This document shows, piece after piece, positions 11,348 to 20,665 of a DNA stretch of 40,000 nt; within the stretch, counting starts at the first letter, position 1, and every line of letters starts with the position of its first letter. The DNA lies in the NCBI GenBank assembly GCA_016946835.1, contig JACVTC010000052.1, forward strand, positions 987,501 to 1,027,500. Reading direction: 5' to 3'. The stretch is from Neocallimastix lanati (nom. inval.) (lineage: Eukaryota > Neocallimastigomycota > Neocallimastigomycetes > Neocallimastigales > Neocallimastigaceae). Made by a program: the position numbers and the translations under genes. The notes beneath the pieces are model-generated. The model was not told where the DNA came from. It saw nothing but the letters and a program-made list of their open reading frames with translations, and made no database searches.

Positions 11348-12323
11348 TATATATTTTTTTTATTTTATTTTATTTTATTTTATTTTATTTTATTTTATTT
11401 TATTTTATTTTATTCAATCTGTACTTTCTTATTTAATATTCTACTTTTTATTTTATTATATTATATTTTATTATATTTTTTTTTTATTTTATTTTATTTT
11501 ATTTCATTTCATTTTATTTTATTTTATTTTATTTTATTTTATTTTATTCAATCTGTACTTTCTTATTTAATATTCTACTTTTTATTTTATTATATTTTAT
11601 TTTATTTTATTTTATTTTATTTTATTTTATTTCATTTTATTTTATTTTATTTCATTTTATTTTATTTTATTTTATTTTATTTTATTCAATCTGTACTTTC
11701 TTATTTAATATTCTACTTTTTATTTTATTTTATTATATTATATTATATTATATTTTATTTTATTTTATTTCATTTTTTTTTTATTTTATTTTATTTTATT
11801 TTATTTTATTTTATTTTATTCAATCTGTACTTTCTTATTTAATATTCTACTTTTTATTTTATTTTATTATATTTTATTTTATTTTATTTCATTTTTTTTT
11901 ATTTTATTTTATTTTATTTTATTTTATTTTATTCAATCTGTACTTTCTTATTTAATATTCTACTTTTTATTTTATTTTATTATATTTTATTTTATTTTAT
12001 TTTATTTCATTTCATTTTATTTTATTTTATTATATTTTATTTTATTTTATTTTATTTCATTTCATTTTATTTTATTTTATTATATTTTATTTTATTTTAT
12101 TTTATATTTATATTTCAACTATTTATTTTATTTTATTTTATTCAATCTGTACTTATATTTATGTTTCTACTATTCATTTTATTTTATTTTATTTTATTTT
12201 ATTTTATTTTATTTTATTTTATTTTATTTTATTTTATTTTATTTTATTCAATCTGTACTTTCTTATTTAATATTCTACTTTTTATTTTATTTTATTATAT
12301 TTTATTTTATTCAATCTGCATTT
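11348..12323 (+). repeat. ATTTT minisatellite inside MULE-1
   Basis: ATTTT arrays are interrupted about every 60-200 bp by CAATCTGTACTTTCTTATTT and a following AATATTCTACTTTTTATTT. About seven linkers carry CAATCTGTAC, at roughly 11415, 11551, 11687, 11820, 11932, 12143 and 12250; a variant CAATCTGCA occurs at 12311. This block replaces the cargo gene found at the same place in MULE-2. Confidence 0.9.
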
Positions 12324-12354
12324 TCTGTTGATATTATAAACAAGGTATTAATGT

Positions 12355-12652
12355 ATTAATAATAATTAATAATATTTAAAATAAAATAAAAAAAATATAA
12401 TTATTTTATATACGTAGTAATTATATATATATATATATATATATTTTTATTTAATTTTTTAAAAAAAATTTTTTTAGTCATAATAAACGTTTGTCTTAAT
12501 TATTTTTATTATTATTTAAAAATTTATTTATTCATTTATAATTTATTCATTCATTTATTTATTTATCACATTATAATACGCCATGTTTTCCGAAATACAA
12601 TACAACAAAATACAAATTTATGGAATAAAAATTTTCGAAATGACACACCCCC
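12355..12652 (-). repeat. MULE-1 second inverted arm and right terminal repeat
   Basis: The stretch 12355-12550 pairs with 11165-11347. From 12567 the sequence TTATAATACGCCATG starts the right terminus; 12652-12600 on the minus strand is the terminal repeat matching 8246-8296. The whole right end is also an inverted copy of MULE-3 (12653-12930). Confidence 0.75.
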
Positions 12653-13260
12653 TTTTGTTGTAGTGCATTTCGGAAAACATGGCGTATTATAATGTGATAA
12701 ATAAATAAATGAATGAATAAATTATAAATGAATAAATAAATTTTTAAATGATAATAAAAATAATTAAGACAAACGTTTATTATGACTAAAAAATTTTTTT
12801 TTAGAAAATTAAATAAAAAAATATATAATTACTACATATATTAAATAATTATTATATTTTTTTTATTTTATTTTAAATATTATTAATTATTATTAGTACC
12901 TTGTTTATATTATCAATAGAATTACATACGTAATTACATTTATTTAAAGTCTTATATTCAGTGCATCTATAAATTTTTGATTTATCTTTCCTTTGAAATG
13001 AAAAATTAAATTTGTGTTTTTTATTAATAATAATTTGTTCATTTCCTCGATTTGTTTCACTTATTTCAATTTCTATATTGTCTTCCATTGATAATTAAAA
13101 ATTTTCAATAAAATATTTTAATAAATATACTTTTAAATGCTTTGAAACTTTTTTTTTTTTATATAAAATAATAAACCTTTTTTTAATTAATTATATAATT
13201 ATTTAAATAATTATTTAATTATTAATTATTTATTATTTCTTTATTTACTATTTTAATTAT
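12653..13260 (-). mobile_element. MULE-3, internally deleted MULE fragment
   Basis: From 12653 the sequence (TTTTGTTGTAGTGCATTTCGG) repeats in inverse the right end of MULE-1 out to TACATACGTAATTACA near 12940. There it joins directly to the N-terminal transposase codons (12940-13088) and then the 5' flank of the transposase (13089-13260), which matches 9050-9163 and 32695-32830. All of the transposase after about codon 51 and all 3' internal sequence is missing. It is a nonautonomous deletion derivative and lacks a visible left terminus, since the ATTTT repeat follows. Confidence 0.75.
12873..13088 (-). pseudogene. Truncated MULE transposase, FLYWCH N-terminus only
   Basis: The first about 51 residues (13088-12936) are nearly identical to the MULE-1 transposase start, up to TLNKC in the FLYWCH finger. 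The frame then runs through about 20 foreign residues encoded by the transposon's right-end DNA, to a stop at 12873. It keeps only the first half of the zinc finger (both Cys, not the His pair) and no DDE residue, so it cannot transpose DNA. Whether the 71-residue product is made is unknown. Confidence 0.8.
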
Positions 13261-13264
13261 TTAT

Positions 13265-14485
13265 TTTTATTTTTTTTTTTTATTTTTTATATTATTTTAT
13301 TTTTTTATTTTATTTTATTTTAAATTATTTTATTTTATTCAATCTGTACTTTATATTTATATTTCAACTATTTATTTTATTTTATTTTATTTTATTTTAT
13401 TTTATTTTATTTTATTTTATTTTATTTTTATTTTATTTTTATTTTATTTTATTTTATTTTATTTTATTTTATTTTATTTTATTCAATCTGTACTTATAAT
13501 AATATTTTTACTATTATTTTATTTTATTTTATTTTATTCAATCTGTACTTATATTTATGTTTCTACTATTTATTTTATTTTATTTTATTTTATTCAATCT
13601 GTACTTTCTTATTTAATATTCTACTTTTTATTTTATTTTATTTTATTTCATTTTATTTCATTTCATTTTATTTTATTCAATCTGTACATATATTTATGTT
13701 TCTACAATTTATTTTATTTTATTTTATTTTATTTTATTTTATTTTATTTTATTTTATTTCATTTTATTTCATTTTATTTCATTTCATTTCATTTTATTTT
13801 ATTTTATTTTATTTTATTTTATTTTATTTTATTCAATCTGTACTTATAATAATATTTTTACTATTATTTTATTTTATTTTATTTTATTTTATTTTATTCA
13901 ATCTGTACTTATAATAATATTTTTACTATTATTTTATTTTATTTTATTTTATTTTATTTTATTCAATCTGTACTTATAATAATATTTTTACTATTATTTT
14001 ATTTTATTTTATTTTATTCAATCTGTACTTATAATAATATTTTTACTATTATTTTATTTTATTTTATTTTATTCAATCTGTACTTATAATAATATTTTTA
14101 CTATTATTTTATTTTATTTTATTTTATTTTATTTTATTTTATTCAATCTGTACTTATAATAATATTTTTACTATTATTTTATTTTATTTTATTTTATTTT
14201 ATTCAATCTGTACTTATAATAATATTTTTACTATTATTTTATTTTATTTTATTTTATTTCATTTTATTTCATTTCATTTTATTTTATTCAATATGTACAT
14301 ATATTTATGTTTCTACAATTTATTTTATTTTATTTTATTTTATTTTATTTTATTTTATTTTATTTTATTTCATTTCATTTTATTTCATTTCATTTTATTT
14401 CATTTTATTTCATTTTATTTTATTTTATTTTATTTTATTTTATTTTATTTTATTTTATTTTATTTTATTTTATTTTATTTTATTT
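13265..14485 (+). repeat. ATTTT minisatellite with conserved CAATCTGTACTT linkers
   Basis: At least twelve linkers are visible, the most regular at about 13833, 13898, 13963, 14018, 14073, 14143 and 14208. These share CAATCTGTACTTATAATAAT followed by TTTTTACTATT. Linker spacing is 55-70 bp and always adds whole 5-bp units of ATTTT. The array is split by copia-1 and resumes at 20383. Plus-strand frames rich in FILFY at 13696-13914 and 14293-14504 are artefacts. Confidence 0.9.
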
Positions 14486-14636
14486 TATTTTAATATTTTA
14501 TTGAATTATGTCTTTATTTATATTTTATTAAAGATACATATAGAAAGAAAATAAAAATTTTATATATTTATATTTATAGTTTCTTATTCTTTAATTCTAT
14601 TGGATAATTCTAATAATTCATAATTGCTTATTAACA
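14486..14636 (-). repeat. Copia-1 3' LTR
   Basis: 151 bp, ending AACA at 14636. It is identical to 20232-20382 except at the second base (A at 14487, G at 20233), so the terminal TG of the plus-strand reading is TA here. The near identity implies recent insertion. Confidence 0.9.
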
Positions 14637-14646
14637 TTCCCCCTCA
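14637..14646 (-). promoter_or_regulatory. Copia-1 polypurine tract
   Basis: On the minus strand TGAGGGGGAA lies directly against the 3' LTR, the usual site for priming plus-strand DNA synthesis. The equivalent in copia-2 is TGGGAGAA at 34144-34151. Confidence 0.8.
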
Positions 14647-14694
14647 AATCTAACATCTTTATTAATCGATGTTCGATTTGTTAAAACTATTATA

Positions 14695-15237
14695 TTAAGG
14701 GGTAAACTCTGTAAGTAAATTTTCTTTAAATTTACTCAATTTAGTCCCGTTAAGGTATTTGGTGAATCCATAGGCTAGATTCCTTTCAGACTTAACATAT
14801 TCCAGCTTGACTTTATTCTCCTTTATTAGACTTCTTATGTGGTGATATTTTATATTGATATGCTTCGATTTTGGGTTGATAGATTGATTTTGACAATTAT
14901 AGATTGCTGCTTTGTTGTCCACATAAATGGAAATGAATTGGTTATTGATGCCTAATTCTTTCATTACATTCATGTACCACAATCCATGTTTGGCGCAATC
15001 ACTAATGCTATAATATTCAGCTTCGGCTGTGGAGGTGGCCACACAATGCTGAAGTTTTGAATGCCAGCTTGTAGGTGAATTTCCGAGCATTATCAAAAAA
15101 CCTGATGTTGATTTCCTGGTTATTGTATCACCACCGTAATCAGCATCTGCGTACGCCATTCAGTTGCTTTCGCTTGAAATTTTTATTCCGTAGTTCTTGG
15201 TTCCCTTAAGGTACTTGAGAATCTTTTCCACATTCAT
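14695..15237 (-). pseudogene. Copia-1 RNase H region
   Basis: The frame 15159-14695 covers most of the Ty1/copia RNase H (ADADYGGD, TRKSTSGFL, TSTAEAEYYS, IYVDNKAAI, KHINIKYHHIR). The acidic residues expected in this fold are present (D in ADADYGGD, E in AEAEYYS, D in YVDNKA). Two stops cut it from the RT: TGA at 15240-15238, where copia-2 has Trp (TLEDW), and TGA at 15162-15160 just before ADADYGGD. The domain would remove the RNA template during cDNA synthesis in the virus-like particle. Confidence 0.85.
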
Positions 15238-16859
15238 TCAATCTTCAAGTGTAGGGTTCTTATTTTTTCTTGCAGCTCTATTTACTGAAAACAAGATATC
15301 AGGCCTTGTGCAGATCGCCAGATAGAGAAGGTTACCTATGGCGCTTCTGTATAGTGTTTCATCAAATTTAATAGCTTTCAATTCATGACTTTTAATTGGC
15401 ATTAAATTCTTGATTGGTTTGCATTTTTCTAATTTGAATTTCTTTAGTAATTCATTTATATATCCTAATTGATGCATTATATAGCCGTTGTTACACTTCT
15501 CAAACTTAATTCCAATAATGAAATCTAATTCTCCAATATCTTTAATACTAAAATTAGTTTTAATCTGCTCTTTTACTTGGAGTACTTCATTTTCCTTACC
15601 TATTAATAATATGTCATCGACATATACTGCTATGATACATGTAATTTCGATATAACTGTTCTTTCTAATGTAGATGCAAGGTTCACTAGTGAGTCGATTG
15701 AAGTTTATACCGAGTAGAACATTATTTAATTTCTCATTCCAGGCTCTTCCTGCTTGCTTTAACCCGTATATGGCTTGTTTAGTTTCCAAAAGGTATTGTT
15801 GTATGAGGAATAACCCTCTGGTGCTTTCATGTATAATTCTTCTTTTATTTCAGCATTGAGGTATGCGGCGTCAATGTCTATTTGGATAATTTTGAACCTT
15901 TTACGAAGTGCAATTGATATTATAATTCTCAAAGAGTCTAACTTCAGTGTCGGAGAGAAGGTGAAAATATAGTCAATACCATATCGCTGAGTGAAACCAC
16001 AAGCAACTATCGTGCTTTCCTTTTAATGATATTCCCATTAGAGTCCTTTTTATATTTAAAAACCCATTTACTTGAGATGATATTAGCTCCTTTGGGAATG
16101 CTTTTAATTGTCTTAAAAACGTTTAGCTTTTTCATATTTTGTAATTCCTTATTTACAGCTTCTAGCCATTTATCTTTGTCTATTAGGTTGAATATATCTT
16201 CGAAATCTTTTGGTTCTCTAAGGATTCTTTCTCGGGATAGAACTTTAGGCTTTATAATAGGAATAACTGACTTTGTTCTTTTATTGGGAGTGTATAAATG
16301 ATCACGTTCCTTATGTTGCTTGATTTAGGCACTGTCTGTTTATATGGATTTGAATCATGTAATACTTGATTTATTTCTTTATCTGATTGATGATGAGGAT
16401 TGATAGGAGAAACTACAGTTTCAGAATTGATATGAGTGTTTTGTGGAGAAACTTTATTATGACTATTATCTATTATTTTGTTCTTGTCATGATTATGGAT
16501 GGAGGATGATGAAGAAGTTTGAGATCGATGAAGCCGATAACTAGTATTAACGGGTGAGGACATTTTGATATTATTATTTATATTGTAATAATTGTCCTTT
16601 TTCATACTTTCGGTGTATCTCCCTATTTCATGATTTGGAATGAAGTTTGAGTATTCCTTTGGAATAAAGGTAGTTGAGGTGGAGTTAGCTGGATTATTTT
16701 CGAGAAATTAACTGATCGCGAGAGGATTATTTTATTGGTGGAGAGGCTTAGAATCTTGTAAGAGGAAGATGAAGGGTGATATCCAAGAAATATGCCAGGT
16801 AAAGCGTTATTGTCAAATTTATTCCGGAATGACTTGTGTACGTAATAAAAAATTCTACA
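15238..16859 (-). pseudogene. Copia-1 integrase tail, linker and reverse transcriptase, multiply frameshifted
   Basis: After the integrase stop (TGA ending at 16860) the frame continues as an integrase C-terminal stretch and a Ser/Asn/His-rich linker (open 16605-16252). A shift near 16300 leads to the RT start (SSKWVFKYK near 16050). Another one-base loss near 16012, in the ARLVA segment, and one near 15770, in the WKLNK/AIYGLKQ segment, break the RT. The frame 15789-15238 then carries GLKQAGRAW, the YVDD catalytic box (AVYVDDILL, about 15640-15610) and STRPD-like ICTRPDILFSV. Comparison with copia-2, which is colinear, places the lesions. No single frame could make an active RT. Confidence 0.85.
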
Positions 16860-18290
16860 TCAAAAAACCTTGAAGTGTGCATAATCTATTTTGGATTTAA
16901 ATAAAATCTCGTAGGGAATTTTATTTTGAATACCAGAATGAGGGATCCTATTATGGATGTAATTAGCAATTTCGATGGCGTATTCCCAGAGATGGTGACT
17001 TAATTTGGCGTCGTTTAATAGAGCCTTTGCAGAGTTTATTAGCGTGCCGTTGAACCTTTCGGCACGTCCATTCTGTTGAGGGTTATATGGGATTGTGAAT
17101 TGATGAGTAATCCCATGACTGGCACAGAAAGATTTGAACATGGGGTTTGAAAATTCTGTACCGTTGTCAGTTCTGATGTACTTTATAGATTTATCATGTA
17201 TATTGTTGATTTCAATAAACCAATTATGAAAAATGGTATAGGTGTCATGTTTGTTTGAAAGAAAATGGACCCACCCGTAACGCGAGAAGTCATCAAGTAT
17301 GGAGAGTATGTACCGGTTACAGTGAAGTGACTCTTCTATTGGACCTATAAGATCCATGTGTATTAATTCAAAAATACCTTTTGATTTATTCGTTGAATTT
17401 TTGTGCGGGAAATCTTTTAGTTTCGAATATGAACAGATTTGACATTTAGACGGAATATTAATTTTGGATAATTTATTAAGTATCTTGCTAATGTTAAAGT
17501 GACCAAGTCGCCTGTGCCATAGGTTAATCTTTTCAGCTTTTGATAGGGTGGATAGGTGCATAAGAGATGTAAGTGTATGTTTTCGAACATTGAGGTTATA
17601 TATTATATTTGAAAGCCATATTTGGAAAATGTTGTGTTTATCAGATGGAATATTGGTAATTTTATTTCCATGCTGATCAAATAAAGAGGCAAAAACTTTA
17701 TTGTAATGGTTGAGGAAGACAACTTTATAATTATGCTTAATAAGTTCACTTAACGATATGATATTTTTTGTGATGTTTGGAACGTAGAATACTTTATTTA
17801 ATTTAATTTCATTATTATTAACATATCCAGTGAAAGAACCATATTTAGTGGATGTCACGATTTTACCATTGGGTAAAGATATGCTTTCGTTACATTTTTT
17901 AATATTTTTTAAGAGATTGATGGAGTATGTGACATGTAGTGAAGCCCCTGAGTCAATTATCCAATTGGAAATCGTGAATGAATTAAAGTTTTCGAGGTGA
18001 TCGTTTGAGGGTAATACAGTATTATCTTCTGTTGAGATGCAACCAATAAAGGAGGTATCTTCAGTGTTATAATCTTTTGATAAAGTATTGGCAGCATAAC
18101 TGTTAGTGGATTCCATAGAATTTAGCTGATTGTTACGTTTTTTATATTTGAATGAATCTTTGCGTGGACCTTTCTTTGAGTTTTTATACCTTGTCCTCCT
18201 TGGTTTTGTATGTTTATTGTATTTATTATTTTTATATCTGTAATATTTTGAACACTCATTGATGTAATGTCCAAATCTACCACATGTAAC
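16860..18290 (-). pseudogene. Copia-1 protease and integrase
   Basis: The open frame is nominally 18392-16860 but is in register only from about residue 37 (the zinc-knuckle half CGRFGHYINEC). Protease has D147 in WIIDSGAS. The integrase zinc site is H293, H298, C317, C320 (LWHRRLGHF, CQIC). The catalytic core has D347 (HMDLIGPI), D409 (RTDNGTEF) and E445 (NGRAERFNG), all intact. The frame stops at TGA (16862-16860) in the position where copia-2 has the Gly of FRVFGCRV. It would process Gag-Pol and insert the cDNA in the nucleus. Apart from the frameshift upstream, the region is well preserved. Confidence 0.9.
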
Positions 18291-19131
18291 ATCTTCCGTT
18301 TTTTGCTTTGTATTTAACTGATGATTGTACTTTTCTATTGTTAGATTTAGTGTTTTGCTCTGCCAGAAAGATGTGTTTTTGTGAATCCTCAATTTTAGTG
18401 TGCTCTTTCATATTTGAGAATATTATATCTGGTATGACGTCCTTTACATAATTAGATAGTCTCCCCCAATTATCTTTATATTGAAACACATTTATAAATC
18501 TTAAATTTTCCGGGAGTGCTCTGTTAAGGATGCCAGCTTTTATACTATCCTCAATGTCATGGTCAATGTTTTCATATTCTTCTATGGTATTTTGTAAGGT
18601 AGTCATAAAAATATTTATATCCTGGTCCTCATTAAACTTAAGATTACTTATTTTATCCTTTAATTCTTGCTTTCTTTTCTCCAAACTACTAGTGAAAGAT
18701 TTTTCTAATGTGTTCCAAATTTGATAAGCTGTCTTCTCTTGACCTTCAACAATTCTTTTTGTTCTTTCACCTAATGTGTTTAGTAAGATCCATTTTACTA
18801 TGATGTCATTCTTTATATCTAGTAGGTTAGTTTCTTTGTAATATACTAGAGTATTATCAAACTTGTCATCGATATAATCGTTAATATCGTCCCTAATATG
18901 TCTTTTTTTAAGTTTCTTAACGTTCTCTTGAATAACATAGTTTTCGAGGTTATTAATAGTTAAGAGATACAGCATATTATTTTTCCAACTAACGTAGTTA
19001 TCCGAAGTTAATTCAACAATTCTACTAAAACTTTCGGAGTAATTGAAATTGATTCCCTTATTATTGATGTCATTGTTTTCATTAATGGCGATTGGCTGAT
19101 TTAATCTTGTTTGTCTATTGGCACGATTCAT
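18277..19131 (-). CDS. Copia-1 Gag (284 residues, cut in its zinc knuckle)
   Basis: The start ATG at 19131 follows the leader and aligns with the copia-2 Gag start. The body has the Ty1/copia Gag/UBN2 pattern (VSWKNNMLYLL near residue 50, AYQIWNTLEKSF, LNRALPENL). The C-terminus reaches NGRCYMW and stops at 18277. The second half of the CCHC knuckle (CGRFGHYINEC) continues in the +1 frame from 18284. Copia-2 has an unbroken CFLCGKYGHYQKEC. The simplest cause is loss of one TG from a TGTG pair, a 2-bp deletion; a programmed +1 shift is less likely because it would shorten the Cys-Cys spacing by one. Gag forms the particle shell and binds RNA. Confidence 0.88.
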   Translation of the reverse strand: MNRANRQTRLNQPIAINENNDINNKGINFNYSESFSRIVELTSDNYVSWKNNMLYLLTINNLENYVIQENVKKLKKRHIRDDINDYIDDKFDNTLVYYKETNLLDIKNDIIVKWILLNTLGERTKRIVEGQEKTAYQIWNTLEKSFTSSLEKRKQELKDKISNLKFNEDQDINIFMTTLQNTIEEYENIDHDIEDSIKAGILNRALPENLRFINVFQYKDNWGRLSNYVKDVIPDIIFSNMKEHTKIEDSQKHIFLAEQNTKSNNRKVQSSVKYKAKNGRCYMW

Positions 19132-20015
19132 ATAAATTTATTAGGCTATTTTATGTTGATAGATTAGTGATGTAAATTTGATGAATAAGATGTTCTATTT
19201 ATATGATTTTTATTTAAAAAAATTATGTGAATAAATTATGTGTTTATCAATTGTGTTGATTCGAGATTAAAATTATAAAATATTAATTCTATTTAATTCC
19301 ATTTAGTGTTGTACCAATAATTATCATTACGGAAAGAAGTTATTATTTATTATTATTGATGTAATAAGTATTTATTGGTGTATCCAATTAAGTACTATAC
19401 CAATAATTGTTATTGTGATGAGAGGTGATCATGTATGATTATTAAAGAGAAAAATATTGATTGGTATACTGTTAAAAATATTAATTAGAATTTAGGGATA
19501 GATTTCTAAGAGAGTAATTCTTTTAATTGGAGCGATTAATTTGATGTTGTGCTGATAGTTGTTATGTATGCTGATTGGTGTTTTATTTTGAGGAGATTTA
19601 TTGAAATGTTTCCTTCCTTTTTTGTAAAATAATTTCTAAATAATTATTTATTCTGATTTGTCTGAATGGTTTGAAAAAAAATTGTTCCGATTGGTATATG
19701 AAGTGTTATTGTTTTAATAAGTGGTGATTAATGTGGTTGGTGTATTAATATTATTAGGGTTTGATTTAATTTAATAAGTTTTATTAAATTTTGACAGTTA
19801 TACTTAGTCATTGTTTGATTAGGAGGAGTTTATATAATTTTTATGTACTCGCTATATTTGATTAGTAATTGTTTAATTAGAGTTTATTAAATTATTTTGT
19901 TGGTTAATAAAGACATAATACATTAATGTTAGATTTAATATTATATTTCAAAATTTTTTTATTTTAAATATATATAATTTTTATTATATTTGGTTTTAAC
20001 ACGCTGACCATATTC

Positions 20016-20060
<45 letters not shown>

Positions 20061-20198
20061 TTAATAATATCTTGAACGCGCTGACCATATTCAGCCTAAT
20101 TTTTTATTTTATTTTTTTATCCTTTTTATTTTTTTTTTAATGTTCTTTTTATTTTTTATTTTTACTGTAAAGGAATCGGTTTTATTGTTTTATTTGTA
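19132..20198 (-). other. Copia-1 5' leader
   Basis: About 1.07 kb between primer site and Gag with no gene. It contains repeated ATTGGT / ACCAAT motifs, including an inverted pair TATTGGT (19373-19379) and ACCAATA (19399-19405); a related TACCAATAATTATCATTAC near 19314; a poly(T) run of about 40 (20019-20058); and two copies of a CGCTGACCATATTCAGC hairpin on either side of that run. Confidence 0.7.
20002..20095 (-). repeat. Pair of GCTGA/TCAGC stem-loops in the copia-1 leader
   Basis: Exact 17-bp copies at 20002-20018 and 20079-20095, each able to fold as a 5-bp stem GCTGA/TCAGC with a 6-base loop. They flank the poly(T) tract. The same stem sequences recur four times in the copia-2 leader. 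Confidence 0.8.
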
Positions 20199-20231
20199 AC
20201 TCACTCATGTAGAGTGAGACTCTTAATCTTT
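20199..20231 (-). promoter_or_regulatory. Copia-1 primer binding site, tRNA-Lys(CUU) 5'-half type
   Basis: The plus strand next to the 5' LTR reads GTAGAGTGAGACTCTTAATC, which matches the D-arm end and the anticodon arm of eukaryotic tRNA-Lys(CUU) (loop CTCTTAA). The primer site, on the element's sense strand, is the complement. Two or three bases separate the match from the LTR. No match to a tRNA 3' CCA end is present, so priming by a tRNA fragment ending in the anticodon arm is inferred. Confidence 0.65.
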
Positions 20232-20382
20232 TGTTTTAATATTTTATTGAATTATGTCTTTATTTATATTTTATTAAAGATACATATAGAAAGAAAATAA
20301 AAATTTTATATATTTATATTTATAGTTTCTTATTCTTTAATTCTATTGGATAATTCTAATAATTCATAATTGCTTATTAACA
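20232..20382 (-). repeat. Copia-1 5' LTR
   Basis: 151 bp, from TG at 20232 to CA at 20382, which is unusually short. It should hold the promoter and the polyadenylation signals; nothing specific can be named in so AT-rich a sequence. Confidence 0.9.
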
Positions 20383-20665
20383 TATTTTATTTTATTTTAT
20401 TTTATTCAATCTGTACTTATATTTATATTTGTACTATTTATTTTATTTTATTTTATTTTATTCAATCTTTACTTATATTTATATTTCTACTATTTATTTT
20501 ATTTTATTCAATTTGTACTTATATTTCTACTATTTATTTTATTTTATTTTATTTTATTCAATCTGTACTTATATTTAATATTCTTCTATTTATTTTATTT
20601 TATTTTATTCAATCTGTACTTATATTTAATATTCTTCTATTTATTTTATTTCATTTCATTTTATT
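20383..20665 (+). repeat. ATTTT minisatellite, continuation beyond copia-1
   Basis: ATTTT arrays with linkers CAATCTGTACTTATATTTAT and a following CTACTATTTA, at about 20406, 20464, 20509, 20558 and 20610. It continues the array at 13265-14485, which copia-1 interrupted. Confidence 0.85.

Larger units (their letters stand above)
8246..12652 (+). mobile_element. MULE-1, Mutator-like DNA transposon (about 4.4 kb)
   Basis: The left end (8246: GGGGGTGTGTCATTTCGAAA) and right end (complement of 12652-12633) are inverted copies, with similarity continuing about 50 bp to ATTTGTATTTTGTTG. The element encodes a FLYWCH/MULE transposase on the plus strand at 9164-10599. Its subterminal parts are shared with MULE-2 (reversed, 29405-33669). 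No matching 9-bp target duplication is visible: the left flank is ACATTATTAT and the right flank TTTTGTTGT, probably because MULE-3 directly abuts the right end. The transposase has one frameshift, so autonomy is doubtful. Confidence 0.8.
14486..20382 (-). mobile_element. Copia-1, Ty1/copia LTR retrotransposon (5.9 kb, defective)
   Basis: The two 151-bp LTRs (14486-14636 and 20232-20382) differ at one base. TATTT flanks both sides (14481-14485 and 20383-20387), a 5-bp target duplication as expected for this class, although the ATTTT target makes it weak evidence alone. The minus-strand order is LTR, primer site, leader, Gag, protease, integrase, reverse transcriptase, RNase H, polypurine tract, LTR. 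Protease-integrase before RT defines Ty1/copia. Coding parts contain at least four frameshifts and three stops. The element has visibly more G+C than its surroundings. Confidence 0.93.

Noticed and set aside
13265-14485. Regular repeats with spacers, superficially like a CRISPR array
   Set aside because: Linkers alternate with a 5-bp microsatellite, not unique spacers, and the surroundings are eukaryotic with introns and retrotransposons.
13696-14504. Overlapping plus-strand frames rich in FILFY
   Set aside because: By-products of ATTTT repeats, and two overlapping frames show the same composition.
15238-15240. Possible alternative genetic code with TGA read as Trp
   Set aside because: Trp would fit the TGA at 15238, but the TGA at 16860 stands for Gly and that at 32071 for Arg, while conserved Trp elsewhere (LWHRRLGH, SKWVFKYK) use TGG. 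Ordinary mutations explain it.
18277-18300. Programmed +1 frameshift between Gag and Pol in copia-1
   Set aside because: The shift is in the middle of the zinc knuckle and would give wrong Cys spacing; copia-2 has an open frame there. A 2-bp deletion in TGTG is simpler.
20199-20231. tRNA-Lys gene
   Set aside because: Only the 5' half up to the anticodon arm is present, there is no T arm or acceptor stem, and the position next to the LTR fits a primer site.
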